Positions 44,852 to 55,864 are shown, counted from the stretch's first letter. The stretch: 64,000 bases of DNA from Culex pipiens pallens (GCF_016801865.2 NC_068937.1:30349828-30413827); one strand, 5' to 3'. Notes: generated from the letters alone by a model not told the origin. Numbers and translations are program-made.

Positions 44852-46460
44852 GTTTTGAAAAGTTTTGGACAGTTTTGAACGGTTCTGATCAGATTCAAAC
44901 AGTTCTTGATGGTTTTCAATAGTTTTCAATACCGTCATCAGGGATGACATTGGGTCTAGGGGTTGAGATTGGGTCATACAAATTTCTGCATTTTTGTTTG
45001 ACCCAATCTCACCCCCAGACCCAATTTCACCCCTGATGACGGTAGCTTGAATGATTTTTAATAGTTTTTCAATAATCTTAAATAGATCTTGAAGAAAAAA
45101 AGATTTGATACATGTTTCAGGAGTTCTAAAATATATTTGAATTAATTGCAAAAGTTCTGAATTGTTTTGAACAGAAAATAAAATTTGAATAATAATAATA
45201 TTTTTAATATTTTTTAACAATTTTGAACGAATTTCAATCATTTGAATTGTTTTTAGATCTAGGGTTTTCTCAAAATTTATTTTTCCCAAAAAAGCACCCA
45301 GCTAGCAAAATCTAAACATAGAAATATGTATCTCCCTGCAAAGGCTTATGAATTGACCTCCTGGAACAGAACTGCAAAATCCTAATAAAAACACAAATTG
45401 AATTGAAAATTGAATGGTTTTTAACAGTTTTAATTTTTATTTCATTGAAACAGTTTTGAATGGGTTTCAATAGTTCTCGATAAGTTTGAATAGTTGTGAA
45501 GAGATTTGAACATTTTTTTTTATTTAACACTTCTGAATAATTATGAACAGTTGTTTAATGGTTGTTTAAGTTCCTCACATTTTTTAAATATTTAAACTAT
45601 TTTTACACTGTTTCAATGGGCTTTAATAGTTCTGCATATTTTTGAACGATTTAAAAAAGTTTTGAATGAGTTACAATAGTTCTGGATAGTATTGAACAGT
45701 TGAATACTTTGCTATATTTTTTAAAGTTTTTGGAGAATTTTTGAATAATTTTGATCAGTTTTGAAAGGTTAAGGATGGGATTGAATAGTTTTCAACAGCT
45801 TGAATGGTTTTTAATAGGTTTTAAATGACCTTAAATAGTTCATTAAAAAAAATTACAATTGATGATAGTTTTTTTAAATGTTTCTAATCAGTTTCAATAG
45901 TTTTGAATGGTTTTGAGTAGATTTTTTTTGTTTGTGTTGAAACGTTATAAATACAATGAATAATTTTTAACTGACTGTTTTCAATGGGTTTTAATAAAAA
46001 TTAATAATTTTGAACTGTTTTGAGTGGCTGTGAATTGTTTTAAACAACTTTGAATGTTATTTGAATAGTTTTGAACAGTCAGTTTGAATAGTTTTGCTGA
46101 ACTTTGAATAATTTTGATGAATTTGAAACCAACTTTTAAATAAAATTGAACAGGTTTCAGAAGCTTTCGATTGTATTCAACAGTTGAATCTTTTCCTAAG
46201 TTTTGACAAGTTTTGATTGGTTATTAAATGCTTTGAACAGATAACTGTTTTGGATGGACTTGCATATTTTTAAACAGTTTGGTTGTTTTTTAATAGAGTT
46301 GAATGGTCTCAAAAAGTTTATTAAGAAATTTGTACAGATTTTAATATATTAAAATGGTTTAGAATGAGTTCCAATATTTCTTAATAGTTGTGAGGAGATT
46401 AATTTTTTGGGTGGTTTTTTAACAGTTATTTATAGTTTTTAATGCATTTGAAAAGTATTT
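44852..46460. repeat. Degenerate TTTTGAATAG minisatellite, right part
   Basis: Continuation of the array at 41280-41705, about 1.6 kb of AGTTTTGAATAGTT-like sequence with many substitutions and indels. A small TA-flanked MITE lies within it at 44942-45042. Frames on the minus strand are low-complexity products of the repeat. Confidence 0.75.
44942..45042. mobile_element. 101-bp TA-flanked MITE, CCGTCATCAGG ends
   Basis: The left end CCGTCATCAGGGATGACATT and the right end CACCCCTGATGACGG are inverted repeats, with a second pair TTGGGTC/GACCCAA inside. TA flanks both sides (44940-44941, 45043-45044). A half copy is found at 55181-55235. Confidence 0.85.
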
Positions 46461-46787
46461 ATTTTTTGTAGGATTTTTGAACTACCTTAAGCAATTCTTC
46501 ACAACTTTCAAAAGATACAAACATTACATTAATTAAAACTGCATGAAATATTTTTCCTTATACACCCAAAAGAAATATATATCTCAAAATCTGCAGCAGG
46601 AGATTTGCTACAGAAAATGTTACATTTTATAACATTTTTTGCAGCAAGCTCATAGCTCAATTTTGCCCGCGTGTAAACATGTCAGCGATCTGCAAATCTC
46701 ACCAACACATATAAAGCTGGCGCGTCCCCGAGCAACACTCCAGAGAGAACATTATGTTCGCGCTTTGTCCCTAACAATTCATCAAGC
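46461..46787. other. Repeat-like sequence upstream of a tRNA-like segment
   Basis: The part at 46595-46660 has a palindromic pair around GGAGATTTGCTACAGAAAAT and TTTTTTGCAGCAAG. 46660-46787 is GC-richer, includes CATATAAAG near 46708, and looks repeat-derived. No gene called. Confidence 0.35.
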
Positions 46788-46860
46788 GTCTTTGGCGCAG
46801 TGGTAGCGTGTCGGATTAGCAACCTAAAAGTTGATGGTTCAATCCTCGTTCTGTTAAGAT
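46788..46860 (+). mobile_element. tRNA-like segment, probable SINE or tRNA pseudogene
   Basis: Contains an A-box-like TGGCGCAGTGGTAGCG and a B-box GGTTCAATCC at tRNA spacing. The D stem GCGC/GCGT pairs, and a 7-nt loop TTAGCAA would give an AGC anticodon. The anticodon and T stems and the acceptor are poorly paired, and a T-run follows at 46860-46866. I judge it tRNA-derived but not a functional tRNA. Confidence 0.4.
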
Positions 46861-48285
46861 TTTTTTTCTGCAATACAATCAATCAGCCGTCGGTAATGTC
46901 GATAATTGTCGGTAACGGGCAAAAATGTCATACCCCTATATCGCAAAAAATGCATGAGGACAGATTTCATGCAGATTCTAATATACTTTCATGCCGCCAT
47001 GTATCACAATCATGCGACCGCCAGTTGGGTGTATGAATTTCAACTGCTTGAATCAAAACAGACGACCTCAGAATGTTATGGAAACACACCCAACGCAATT
47101 TCACCCCAAAAATTACGACAATATAAAGTGATGCAAAGACCAACCCAACTCCCCTCAAAGCTTCCAAAGGCGACCCCTTCCCCTTCAAAGGTATCCCAAT
47201 GTCCAAGAAGCTGTTGCTCCTCTCCGCCTCGAGCTTTCAACGAAAAGCTTCACAATGTCGGTGGGAATCCCCTCCGGGAGTGTGGAAGGAATCGCAAGAA
47301 CAGGGATTTACCGCAAAGTTCAGGCCAGGTGCAATGTCATGTTGGCCCTGCCTCACCCCTCCCTTCGGTGTGTTGTTACTTTGAGTTTCCTCTTCCCCTG
47401 GGACAGAGAAAGGGACACACTGACCCACCGCAACCGGTTTGCGGGATTTGTGACGGTGAGTCCTTTTATGTTTTGAGGGGGTTGGTTTCCTTGTTTGAGA
47501 GGATGAAAATTTCAAATGGAATCAGACCGAGGTGTGGTGATAGAATATTTGAATGCCTGGTACTAGTGGATTTTTAGAAATAGCAAAGAAAAATGATTCA
47601 AAAGTTAAACAAAATACTTGAAAATCTTTAGAGAAAAATACAAGAGCCAACAAAAAACCCCTGCAGCAAACAGTTGCTCAAAGTCAATATTTTCAAATTT
47701 AATTTTCGTGCAAACCTGGCAAACACTCGAGTCCATCAGCATCTTTGTTTGCACAGTACAATATTGTGTTGATCCGATGCAAGTTAGCAAACAAAGAAAA
47801 ACTTGAACCCAACACAGCAAACATTTGCCCAGAATGCTGGTTTCTCAAGTGAGAGAAGCTCTGAAAAAAACCACACCACCCCTAGTCGTATGTTCCTTCT
47901 CGGAAGGTTTGCTGTACGTTTAATCCCGCCGTCAACCTCGATGGTGGTTTCGTTCAGAGATGATTCGGAGAAGACGAGCTTCTGGAGTCGCCGGGAATAT
48001 GAGAAGTCAACGTGAAGTTTGCAATATCGAGGAGTACAGCATAAATGTACATGCAGGGAAAGTACCGAGTTTGTTTTTTTAGCGATTCTCTGAGAAATCT
48101 TTGTTAAGTTATCAAATTGACTGAATAAATTCAAAATAAAAAAAGTTGCACTTCATAGCTTATCAGACCCCCATTTCACAGCAACGCTGCTTGGAAGGCA
48201 CGGTGACAGAAGAATTTAACAAGTCCTCCCCATAACATCATATCTTCAGAGGTGCCAAAAATCGGGGTCGGGCCGAAGGCCCGAA
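46861..48285. other. Unassigned, GC-richer island with open frames
   Basis: The longest non-repeat frame of the window lies here on the plus strand, 46906-47577 (223 codons). Its translation has no recognisable domain and is crossed by open frames on the minus strand (47515-47237). On the minus strand at about 48015-47880 another open stretch has C/G-ending codons and a translation such as LQKLVFSESSLNETTIEVDG, which looks gene-like; no splice sites could be set. Low confidence that either is coding. Confidence 0.25.
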
Positions 48286-48490
48286 TGTCATTCGCCAGAA
48301 TGTTGTTTTCCAGAACACCAAACGCCAGAAAAAGTCAAATGCCAGAAAATCAAACTCCAGAATTTTCTTTTGGCAGAAAAAGTCATTCGCCAGAAAATTA
48401 TTTGCCAGAAATGGTCAAACGGCAGAATGAGTCAAATGGCAGAAAATTTAAATGGCAGAAAATTTAAACGGCAGAAAAGGATACAAGGCA
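48286..48490. repeat. Degenerate GCCAGAAAA minisatellite
   Basis: About a dozen copies of a (G/T)GCCAGAAAA or (G/T)GGCAGAAAA motif alternate with TCAAA, TCATT or TTTAAA spacers, at a spacing of about 15-17 bp. The plus strand is open for 71 codons through the array. Likely a decayed tandem repeat, possibly internal to a larger element. Confidence 0.75.
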
Positions 48491-49010
48491 AAAATACTTA
48501 GGGTATATGGCCCTATTTTGGACCTACTATGCAAAGCGTCCACACATTTCGCATGGTTCTCAAGCTTGATTTTTTACCGTTCTTTCCGGGGCTGAAATGA
48601 ATTGGGTGTATTGATTTGACCCATTTACAACCCAACCAAAAATCCGTTTTTTAACCAATTTTGATCTTTAAAAAACATTGGAAAGAAGAACTTTTAAAAT
48701 TTTAGAAAATTTCAGGTTTGGACTTGTTTAATGTGACTTTGTAAATGTTTTTGGAAATGTCATTATTAGAGGTTAACTTTCGCTGTGTTTTTTTCTAACA
48801 TTTCCTATATTTTAAGTGACAAAAAGCCTGAGACTATGCCTCTACACATTTTTTTACATTTTAAATGATAATGGTGCCATTCTATTACAGTGACTGTAAA
48901 AACATAAAAAAAAAGTTAGAAAGGCCAAATGTAACTACAGGAGGTGTTAGAATAAGCCAAATACTACCAAAAACAAACATAAACTAAACAAGATAAATGA
49001 GCAATTCTCT
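48491..49010. other. AT-rich sequence, nothing recognised
   Basis: AT-rich sequence without a feature that I can support. Confidence 0.35.
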
Positions 49011-49076
49011 ACGAAAACGGTATTTTTTCTTCAATTTCAAATTTTGTATTTTTTAATCCGGCTGAAAAATTTTTGG
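49000..49076. mobile_element. Remnant of hairpin-family left end
   Basis: Begins GAGCAATTCTCTACGAAAAC and continues with the family block TTTTTAATCCGGCTGAAA, then is cut off by the TA-flanked element at 49079. Sequence on the far side (49724 onward) does not continue the arm clearly. Confidence 0.6.
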
Positions 49077-49078
49077 TA

Positions 49079-49721
49079 CAGTCATCCCACATATTCGGAA
49101 CGATTTCCAGATCGGCCAATGTTCAAAAAATCATAGCAAATCGATAATTGAACTTAATGATTCGCTTTTACCTTCATTTGAAAGCTTTTCTTGCGATCTT
49201 TCGAATGCTGTATCGAACATCTGCAAATTTTTACTTTTATATGAAGTTTTTGAAGAATTACTTTGACCCTTGAAATCCACAAATTCGGAACACTTTTTTC
49301 TTACGAATGTAAACAAACTTTGGATCTCTCCAAGAGTACATATTTATTACCAAATAATGACTTCTCACACTGAAACCAATGAAACTCAAGCTTAATGATG
49401 TTTTATTCATGGTTTGATGGCTTTTTTCTGAAAATATCAGTTAAATTCAGGTGTTCCACAATAGTGGGAGGCACAATAACATCCCACAATTATGAAACAG
49501 GCCATCTGGAGGCAGTGTTTTGCTACTCTGGACAAAATATTCTTGTTAAGAAGTTTTTTGTTCAAAAAGTACTACTTTTACTAGTGAAATAGCAAGATAA
49601 TGTATAAATAAAGGTTCTAAAAATAGTAAGGACGACAGACAAGCTACTTTTGGCATGCTATTGACAAATTATCATAAAAGTGTTCCGAATTTGTGGGTGT
49701 TCCGAATATGTGAGATGACTG
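49079..49721. mobile_element. 643-bp TA-flanked TIR element
   Basis: The left end CAGTCATCCCACATATTCGG and the right end CCGAATATGTGAGATGACTG are inverted repeats. TA lies on both sides (49077-49078, 49722-49723). A second copy of the CGGAACAC-type motif in each end (about 49288 and 49680) is subterminal. The size and the TA target fit a non-autonomous Tc1/mariner-type element (mTA MITE). The interior has only short frames. Confidence 0.85.
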
Positions 49722-50847
49722 TACCTTTACAAAATTCGTATTTTTCCTGTATTTAAAAAATGCAATTTTTACTCTTAAAAAACCTAACTATTTTTTATTG
49801 CAATATGGGTATCAAATGATCGTGTTTTTGTCATACATTTGGAATGTCATACAATTTTTTTTGAACATACTGAAAATGGTCACAAAACTACGTATTTTTG
49901 AAAAAAAAATATTCAAAATTTTAGTTTTTTACAATATGGGCATCAAACGATCGGTATTTTTTCAAACATTTCTAATGTTATAACATAATTTTTTGAAAAT
50001 ACTAAAATTTTCACAAAACTACGTTCATTTTTGAAAAAATACTCAAAAAATTATTTTTTTACATTGGGTATCAAACGATCAGATTTTTTTATAAATTCCG
50101 AATATAATAACAAGATTTTTCGAAAAACCAAATCAATTTCACAAAATAACGAATTTTATTTTTTTGAAATTATTCAAAATTTTTACAAAACTACATGATT
50201 TGGAAAAAACACTCAAAATGTCAGTATTTCACAATACGGGTATCAAATGATCGAAATTTGTTTAATAATTTCGACAGCTATAACAATTTTTATTTGAAAA
50301 TACTCAAAATTTCCACAAAACTACATATTTTCAAAACAGTATGGGTCATTCCATCTGAAGCGGAACAGCATTTGAAAATTACCATCTCAGATTCTGCTCA
50401 AATTTGGCAGAGCTGTTGAGACTATCAAAACATGAAAAAATGCCGAATTTCATCCAAATCGGACCACCCCCTCCATTTTTGTACCCTCCCAAAAAATCGA
50501 CTTTTTGGAGATTTTTGAGCGAAACCCCTTTCTTCAAACGACGATAACTCAGGAACCACAAATCTTAGAGGGTCGGTCTTGGACTCAATTTTGAAGGAAA
50601 TTGGACGTAGAATCCATTTCCGTGATCAAAATTTAGATTAATTTATTTTGTCTACCTGTATTGCGCAATTGAAAACTTTAAATGGCCGTATCTCAAAACA
50701 GCCCTATTTATTTTTTTGATTTGACCTCACCATCGTATTCCCCGGCCAATTTCACATAAGAATCACTAATCGACAGAAAGGAATATTTTTTGTTCCAGAG
50801 ATATCGAATTTTAAAGTTTTGAGTATTTGAGATTACCTACATCAGCT

Positions 50848-51960
50848 ACACTCGCCGCATCTGCTAGAAGCACTCAGTCGTGCTGATCAATAATTACTGC
50901 CTGGTGTTCTGTAAGATGAATTATTTTTATAATTTTATACGATTTTGAGATAATCAATACCTTGAACAATCTATTTTGGTTTAAGGAATATGTATTGGGT
51001 AGTTTTAAATGCACTGTTTATCCTGATCTCAGTGTCTTTGAACCATATGAAGTAAAATTTAAACTTTTAATATTCATTTGCAAGTGCTACAGAGTTTTTG
51101 AAATACAATTTTCAAAAATTTATTATTATTTATCTATAATTTTTATATTTTTCCTTATTCCTCATTTCTTTCCATTTTATCAAATCATTCCTTTTATTTC
51201 TTCTTTTATATGAAGCGAGAACAAATGTAGAGCTGGCTGTAGTAGATGAAATAATTCTCATGGGCTCTAGAGCTTTTGCCATGTGCGGTAGCGAAATAGT
51301 GCCATTCAGCAAAACCCCCAATATCTGCCTTTTGGTTTGAGAGATTGATCATATTAAACCGATTTTTATATTGTTAGCCAGTTTCATCTGAATAATTGAT
51401 GATTTTTTTTCAATTCTGGTACATTTAATTTCAAAAACAAAGCCATATACTTCTGATACATGTGGACAGCAGCTGTATCGTCTTCCAAGATTTCGAAAAG
51501 ATTGACAAACAAAAGAAAAATAATATTGTTCAGACGGTGTCGAATCAACACAACTGAATTCGATCTTAATCAGATTTTAAATCAGATTAATTTTTGCGAT
51601 TTTCTTACATTTTTCAGTTTTATTCTTTCCAGAAATCCTCCTCCTTAATGCTTCAAGAGAGTTTTATTCATGTTAATTCATTTTTAACACGAGAATGTAT
51701 CAATTTCCTGCTAGCTCTGCGGGAATTCCATTCTGCCCTGTATTGCGTGTCGTTCTTGCTCTGTCCTGTGGGCTAGCATACAAATTCACTGTATATTTTT
51801 TTTAAATTTAAGATTATGCAGCAGTTTCCTACAGAGGTGTACATTCAATTTTTGCCTAATTTGCTAATGATTATTTGGGATGAAATCTTATTTCAATAAA
51901 TAACCAGGTAGTAATTATTGATCAGCACGACTGAGTGCTTCTAGCAGATGCTGCGAGTGT
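50848..51960. mobile_element. 1.1-kb TIR element inserted at AGCT
   Basis: Inverted repeats of about 60 bp: ACACTCGCCGCATCTGCTAG at the left end, CTAGCAGATGCTGCGAGTGT at the right, continuing to ACTGCCTGGT / ACCAGGTAGT. AGCT stands on both sides (50844-50847 and 51961-51964). The interior is AT-rich with only short frames, so it is non-autonomous. Its right AGCT is also the left flank of the next element. Confidence 0.85.
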
Positions 51961-51964
51961 AGCT

Positions 51965-53210
51965 CACGGCGTGTTTTCTGGGCAACCTTAAGGAGAAAAA
52001 ATAGTCATCACTACTTTCAAATGTGTCTTATAGGAAATTTTCACAGCTTTCCAATGCTTCTAAGAGCGAAATGTTTCATCGGGAAATTTCTGAGATATCT
52101 CTATTTTAAGTTTTTTCTTTTAAAATCCTTGATTATTAATTGGACACTTTTAAATAACAGTCCAGGAAACTTGTCAAAATATGTGTTTCATGTGTCTTTT
52201 ACTCATCAAAATGTGCAGAATAAGACAAGAAACAACTTTGTAGAAGGTTGCAAACCGCTAAACATTTTGAAAATTAAGTTTTAACCGAATTTTTGGATAT
52301 GTGGGATTTATTCAAATATTAAAATAATAAAATCGTATTGAAATATTATTTTTAAAAGAACAAATAGATTATAATATAATTGATGTGTACAAATAACACC
52401 GGTCTGCTCTGATCCAGCTTGGAATTAGCTGATACAACCGAAATTTCTACAGGTTTGAGTTTGATAGGGTATTACAAGATTTTTATGAATAAATATAATA
52501 TTTCCTTAATCAAACACTAAACAGTTGCATGGATACAAAACATGTTTAATACTAGAAATTAAACTGCAAATTACTGTTGCGAGCTTTAGGAGAAATACTT
52601 TTCATTAGTATGAAATGATTTTTTTAGTTTTTTTTTGTATTAAATGATTAAATGATTAGCAATATTTTAGAAGTTTATAAGACTCTCAAATTTATTCATT
52701 AAAATTCAATAATACCATTAACAATCACAAACCTGCCATAGTTTCGGTTGAACAAGCTAAATCAGAGTAGACACGTGTTATTTGTACACAAAAATTATGT
52801 TATTATCAAATAATTCTTGTACAAAATATATTTTTACTCTGTTTTATGATTTTAATTTCTGAATAAATCCCATATATTCAAAAACTTAGACAAAACATGA
52901 TTTGCAAAATGATTAGCGGTTTGCAACCTTCTACAAAGTTTTTTTTGTCTTATTCTGCACATTTTGATGAGTAAAAGACACATGAAACACATCATTTGAC
53001 AAGTTTCCTGAACTGTTTGTATAAAGTTTCCAATAAATAATAAAGGAATTTAAAACCAAAAACAATAAAATAGAGATATCTCAGGAATTTCCCGATGAAA
53101 CATTTCGCTCTTAGAAGCATTGGAAAGCTGAGAAAATTTCCTATAAGACACATTTGAATGTAGCGATGACTATTTTTTCCTGATAAGATTGTTCTAGAAA
53201 ACACGCCGTG
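51965..53210. mobile_element. Foldback element with CACGGCGTGTTTTCT ends, TSD AGCT
   Basis: Second copy of the 39002-40324 family, 1,246 bp. The ends are CACGGCGTGTTTTCTGGGC and GAAAACACGCCGTG, and AGCT flanks both (51961-51964, 53211-53214). Arms pair over most of the length, for example CTTTCCAATGCTTCTAAGAG near 52048 and its inverse near 53111. It is inserted directly next to the element 50848-51960 at the same AGCT. Confidence 0.87.
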
Positions 53211-54103
53211 AGCTAATTAAGGTAATCTCAAATACTTAAAACTTTAAAATTCGATATCGCTGGAACGAAACATATTCCTTTCTGTCGATATGTGATTCTT
53301 ATGTAAAATTGGCCGGGGAATACGATGGTGAGGTCAAATTTAAAAAATAAATAGGGCTGTTTTGAGATACGGCCATTGAAAGTTTTCAATTGCGCAATAC
53401 AGGTAGAAAACATATTTTAATCTAAATTTTGATCACGGAAATGCATTCTACGTCCAATTTCCTTCAAAATTGAGTCTAAGATCGACCCTCTATGATTTGC
53501 GGTTCCTGAGTTATCGTCGTTTGGAGATAGGGGTTTTGCTCAAAAATCGCCAAAAAGTCGATTTTTTGGGAGGGTACAAAAATGGAGGGGGTGGTCCGAT
53601 TTGGATGAAATTCGGCATTTTTTCATGTTTTGATAGTCTCAACAGCTCTGCCAAATTTGAGCATAATTGGAGATGGTAATTTTCAAATTTGCATTTTTTC
53701 TTGCACACTTCAGGTGGAATGACCCATAATCAAAATTTCAAAGTTTCAATATTTATTACAATCGAAATATTTGAGAAAAATCTTATCATTTGTTACCCAA
53801 TTGAAATTTTGATTGTTTTTTTTAAATACGTAGTTTTGTGAAAATTTTGAGTATTAAAAAAAGAATGTTATAACATTCGAAATGTATGAAAAAATTCCGA
53901 TCACTTGATACCCATATTGTGAAAAAGTGAAATTTTGAGTATTTTTTCGAAAATACGTAGTTTTGTGAATTCTTTTTAGTATTTTCAAAAAAAATTATGA
54001 CATTCGAAACGTATGAAAAAACACGATCAATTGATACCCGTATTGCAATAACAAATATTTTGAGGTTTTTTTAGAGTAAAAAATTGCATTTTCAAAATAC
54101 AGG

Positions 54104-54295
54104 ATAGTTGCCACCATTCCGATTCCAAAACACTATTTTTTATGTTTACATGATTCGATTCGATTATAGCCAATGTCTCAAAAGCTCTGTGCCTCAATTA
54201 TGCACGCATCGATTTTGCATCCCCCATATGCGGTGCTAAACCGAGGCATGACTGTACACATTTTTTCTAAATTGGACTTTTTCTCAGATGGGTAA
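54104..54295. other. Short spacer
   Basis: AT-rich sequence, with a segment ending GGCATGACTGTACA near 54258 that resembles an end of a TA-targeted element. Nothing more can be supported. Confidence 0.3.
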
Positions 54296-54299
54296 TTCT

Positions 54300-55015
54300 G
54301 TAATTTATAGCCTTAAACAGTTATGAGATAGAAATTTGGTATCAAAGGTACTTTTATGTAAAATTAGATGCCCGATTTGATGGCGTACTCAGAATTCTGA
54401 AAAACGTATTTTTCACCAAAAAAACGCTAAAAAAGTTTTAAAAACTCTCCCATTCACCGTTACTCGACTGATTTTTTTTTTTTGGAACATGTCTGCTCTA
54501 CAACTTTGTAGAACATTGATTCACTCTAAAGAATAACCCTGCAAAGTTAGAAGAAACAAGAAATTTTAAAATGAATTTTTGTTCTAAATGGGTCAATGTA
54601 GATTCGAAAAGTACATTGAATTTCCCAAAAAATGACATGTTCCAATTTTTTTTCCAATCGAGTAACGGTTAATAGGAGAGTTTTCAAAACTTTTTTAGTG
54701 TTTTTTTCGATAAAAAATACGTTTTTTTCGGAATTCTGAGTACGCCATCAAATCGGGCGTCTAATAAAAAGTCCCTTTGAAACCAAATTTCTATCTCATC
54801 ACCGTTTCAGGCAGCAAATTATTGAAAACACCTCTTTTTTCGCATGTTCAAAAATGGAAGGGGTCGTACCGCCCCTCCGTCACGAGATATCAAAAAACGG
54901 ACCTCGGATTCGTGATCAGGGACAAAAGTTACCCCTTATGACAAAGTTTCACGCAAATCGAAGAGGGGTCGGGGCAACTTTTCCCGATTTCGTGTGAGTT
55001 GGTAGAGAATTACCC
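54300..55015. mobile_element. GGGTAATTCT element, TSD AGAT
   Basis: The left end GGGTAATTCT (54300) and the right end AGAATTACCC (55015) are inverted. AGAT is duplicated at 54296-54299 and 55016-55019. A long inner inverted repeat pairs about 54325-54460 with 54660-54810 (for example GATGGCGTACTCAGAATTC near 54379 and its reverse near 54736). The right side has an additional GC-richer segment, 54845-55000, absent from the left arm. No transposase frame. It is a common kind of mosquito repeat in my judgement. Confidence 0.75.
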
Positions 55016-55180
55016 AGATCAAGGTTTAGATGACCAAAAATGACATCTTTTGCAGTGGCACAAGTTGGTCAAAATTCATTTGACAGTGTTGCCAATTTTC
55101 CAATATGATTTGTGAAAAAAAACCTGCAAAAAAGTCGGCCAAACATATTTTTTACTTTGTGGATGGAAATTCGAAAAGTA

Positions 55181-55235
55181 CCGTCATCAGGGGTGACATT
55201 GGTTCTGGGGTGAGAATGGGTCATATAACAATGTT
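55181..55235. mobile_element. Half copy of the CCGTCATCAGG MITE
   Basis: Starts CCGTCATCAGGGGTGACATT after TA, like the 101-bp MITE at 44942-45042, but the matching right end is absent within the next 200 bp. Confidence 0.6.
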
Positions 55236-55442
55236 GAATATACTCTACATAATTACGACACCGTTTTCGAATAGCGTGACTTCTTTTACCGTGACCAATT
55301 TGCTTAAAAATATCAAAGTTTGGATTTTTAAGTTACGATAACTTAGCTAATATAAATCATGTTTCAATGTCAACAAAAAAAAATAAAATATTTCAAAATT
55401 CTAGATTCAAATTTAACCCGAGAAAAGCGCAAATAAGCATTT

Positions 55443-55864
55443 TTGCAATTCCGTCGTGAAACTACTTACTTTTCCTGTCATTATTGAACGACGAAATAGC
55501 CTACTTTTCTGTACCAAAAATAACAGAATCGAATAGCAACACTTTTCAAAATAAATGCTGAAAAGTTCTACTTTTCAGCACTGAAATGGGTGCTGAAAAG
55601 TTGAACTTTTCAGCACTTGTTTCGAAAAGTAACACTTTTCAACATTTTTTTTATTTAAACGATTTATTAACAAAATACTTAAAAGTTTTACTTAAAATTT
55701 CACTCAATGGGTGTTTTTCGGAATTGCAAAAAATGTTGTATGGAACTCGTTGCAAAACTTGATTTTTTTCAGCACTCTTCGTATTTATCCAACTCGGTGA
55801 ACCTCGTTGGATAAATGTACGACTCGTGCTGAAGAAATCCTCTTTTTGCAACTTGTTGCATAAA
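55443..55864. mobile_element. Stem-loop repeat family (CAGCAC), copy 3
   Basis: Same orientation as the copy at 27238-27663 and nearly full length, from TTGCAATTCCGTCGTGAAAC to GCAACTTGTTGCATAAA. Internal palindromes are kept, including CTGAAAAGTTGAACTTTTCAG-type stems. Confidence 0.78.

Larger units (their letters stand above)
50342..53726. mobile_element. TA-flanked hairpin element split by two insertions
   Basis: The ends are TGGGTCATTCCATCTGAAG (left) and CTTCAGGTGGAATGACCCA (right) with TA on each side (50340-50341, 53727-53728). The arms of about 510 bp are close to perfect inverses; for example, the block with CCCCCTCCATTTTTGTACCC near 50466 returns in reverse near 53573. Removing the two inner elements (50848-51960 and 51965-53210) leaves about 1 kb with a loop of only some 15 nt, around AGCT. 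Open frames in the arms mirror each other and are not genes. Confidence 0.85.
49746..54103. mobile_element. Outermost inverted-repeat element of a concentric stack
   Basis: The left arm starts CCTGTATTTAAAAAATGCAA (49746) and the right arm ends TTGCATTTTCAAAATACAGG (54103). Both arms continue inward with matching units: AATATGGGTATCAAATGATC-like blocks spaced about 135-145 bp apart (49800, 49930, 50062, 50231) on the left and their reverse at 53907 and 54034 on the right, alternating with CACAAAACTACGTATTTTTG-like blocks. The centre is occupied by the separate element 50342-53726. The arm units are related to those in 41706-44851. No transposase found. Confidence 0.7.

Noticed and set aside
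46788..46860. A functional tRNA-Ala (AGC) gene
   Set aside because: The boxes and the anticodon loop fit, but the acceptor, anticodon and T stems are poorly paired.
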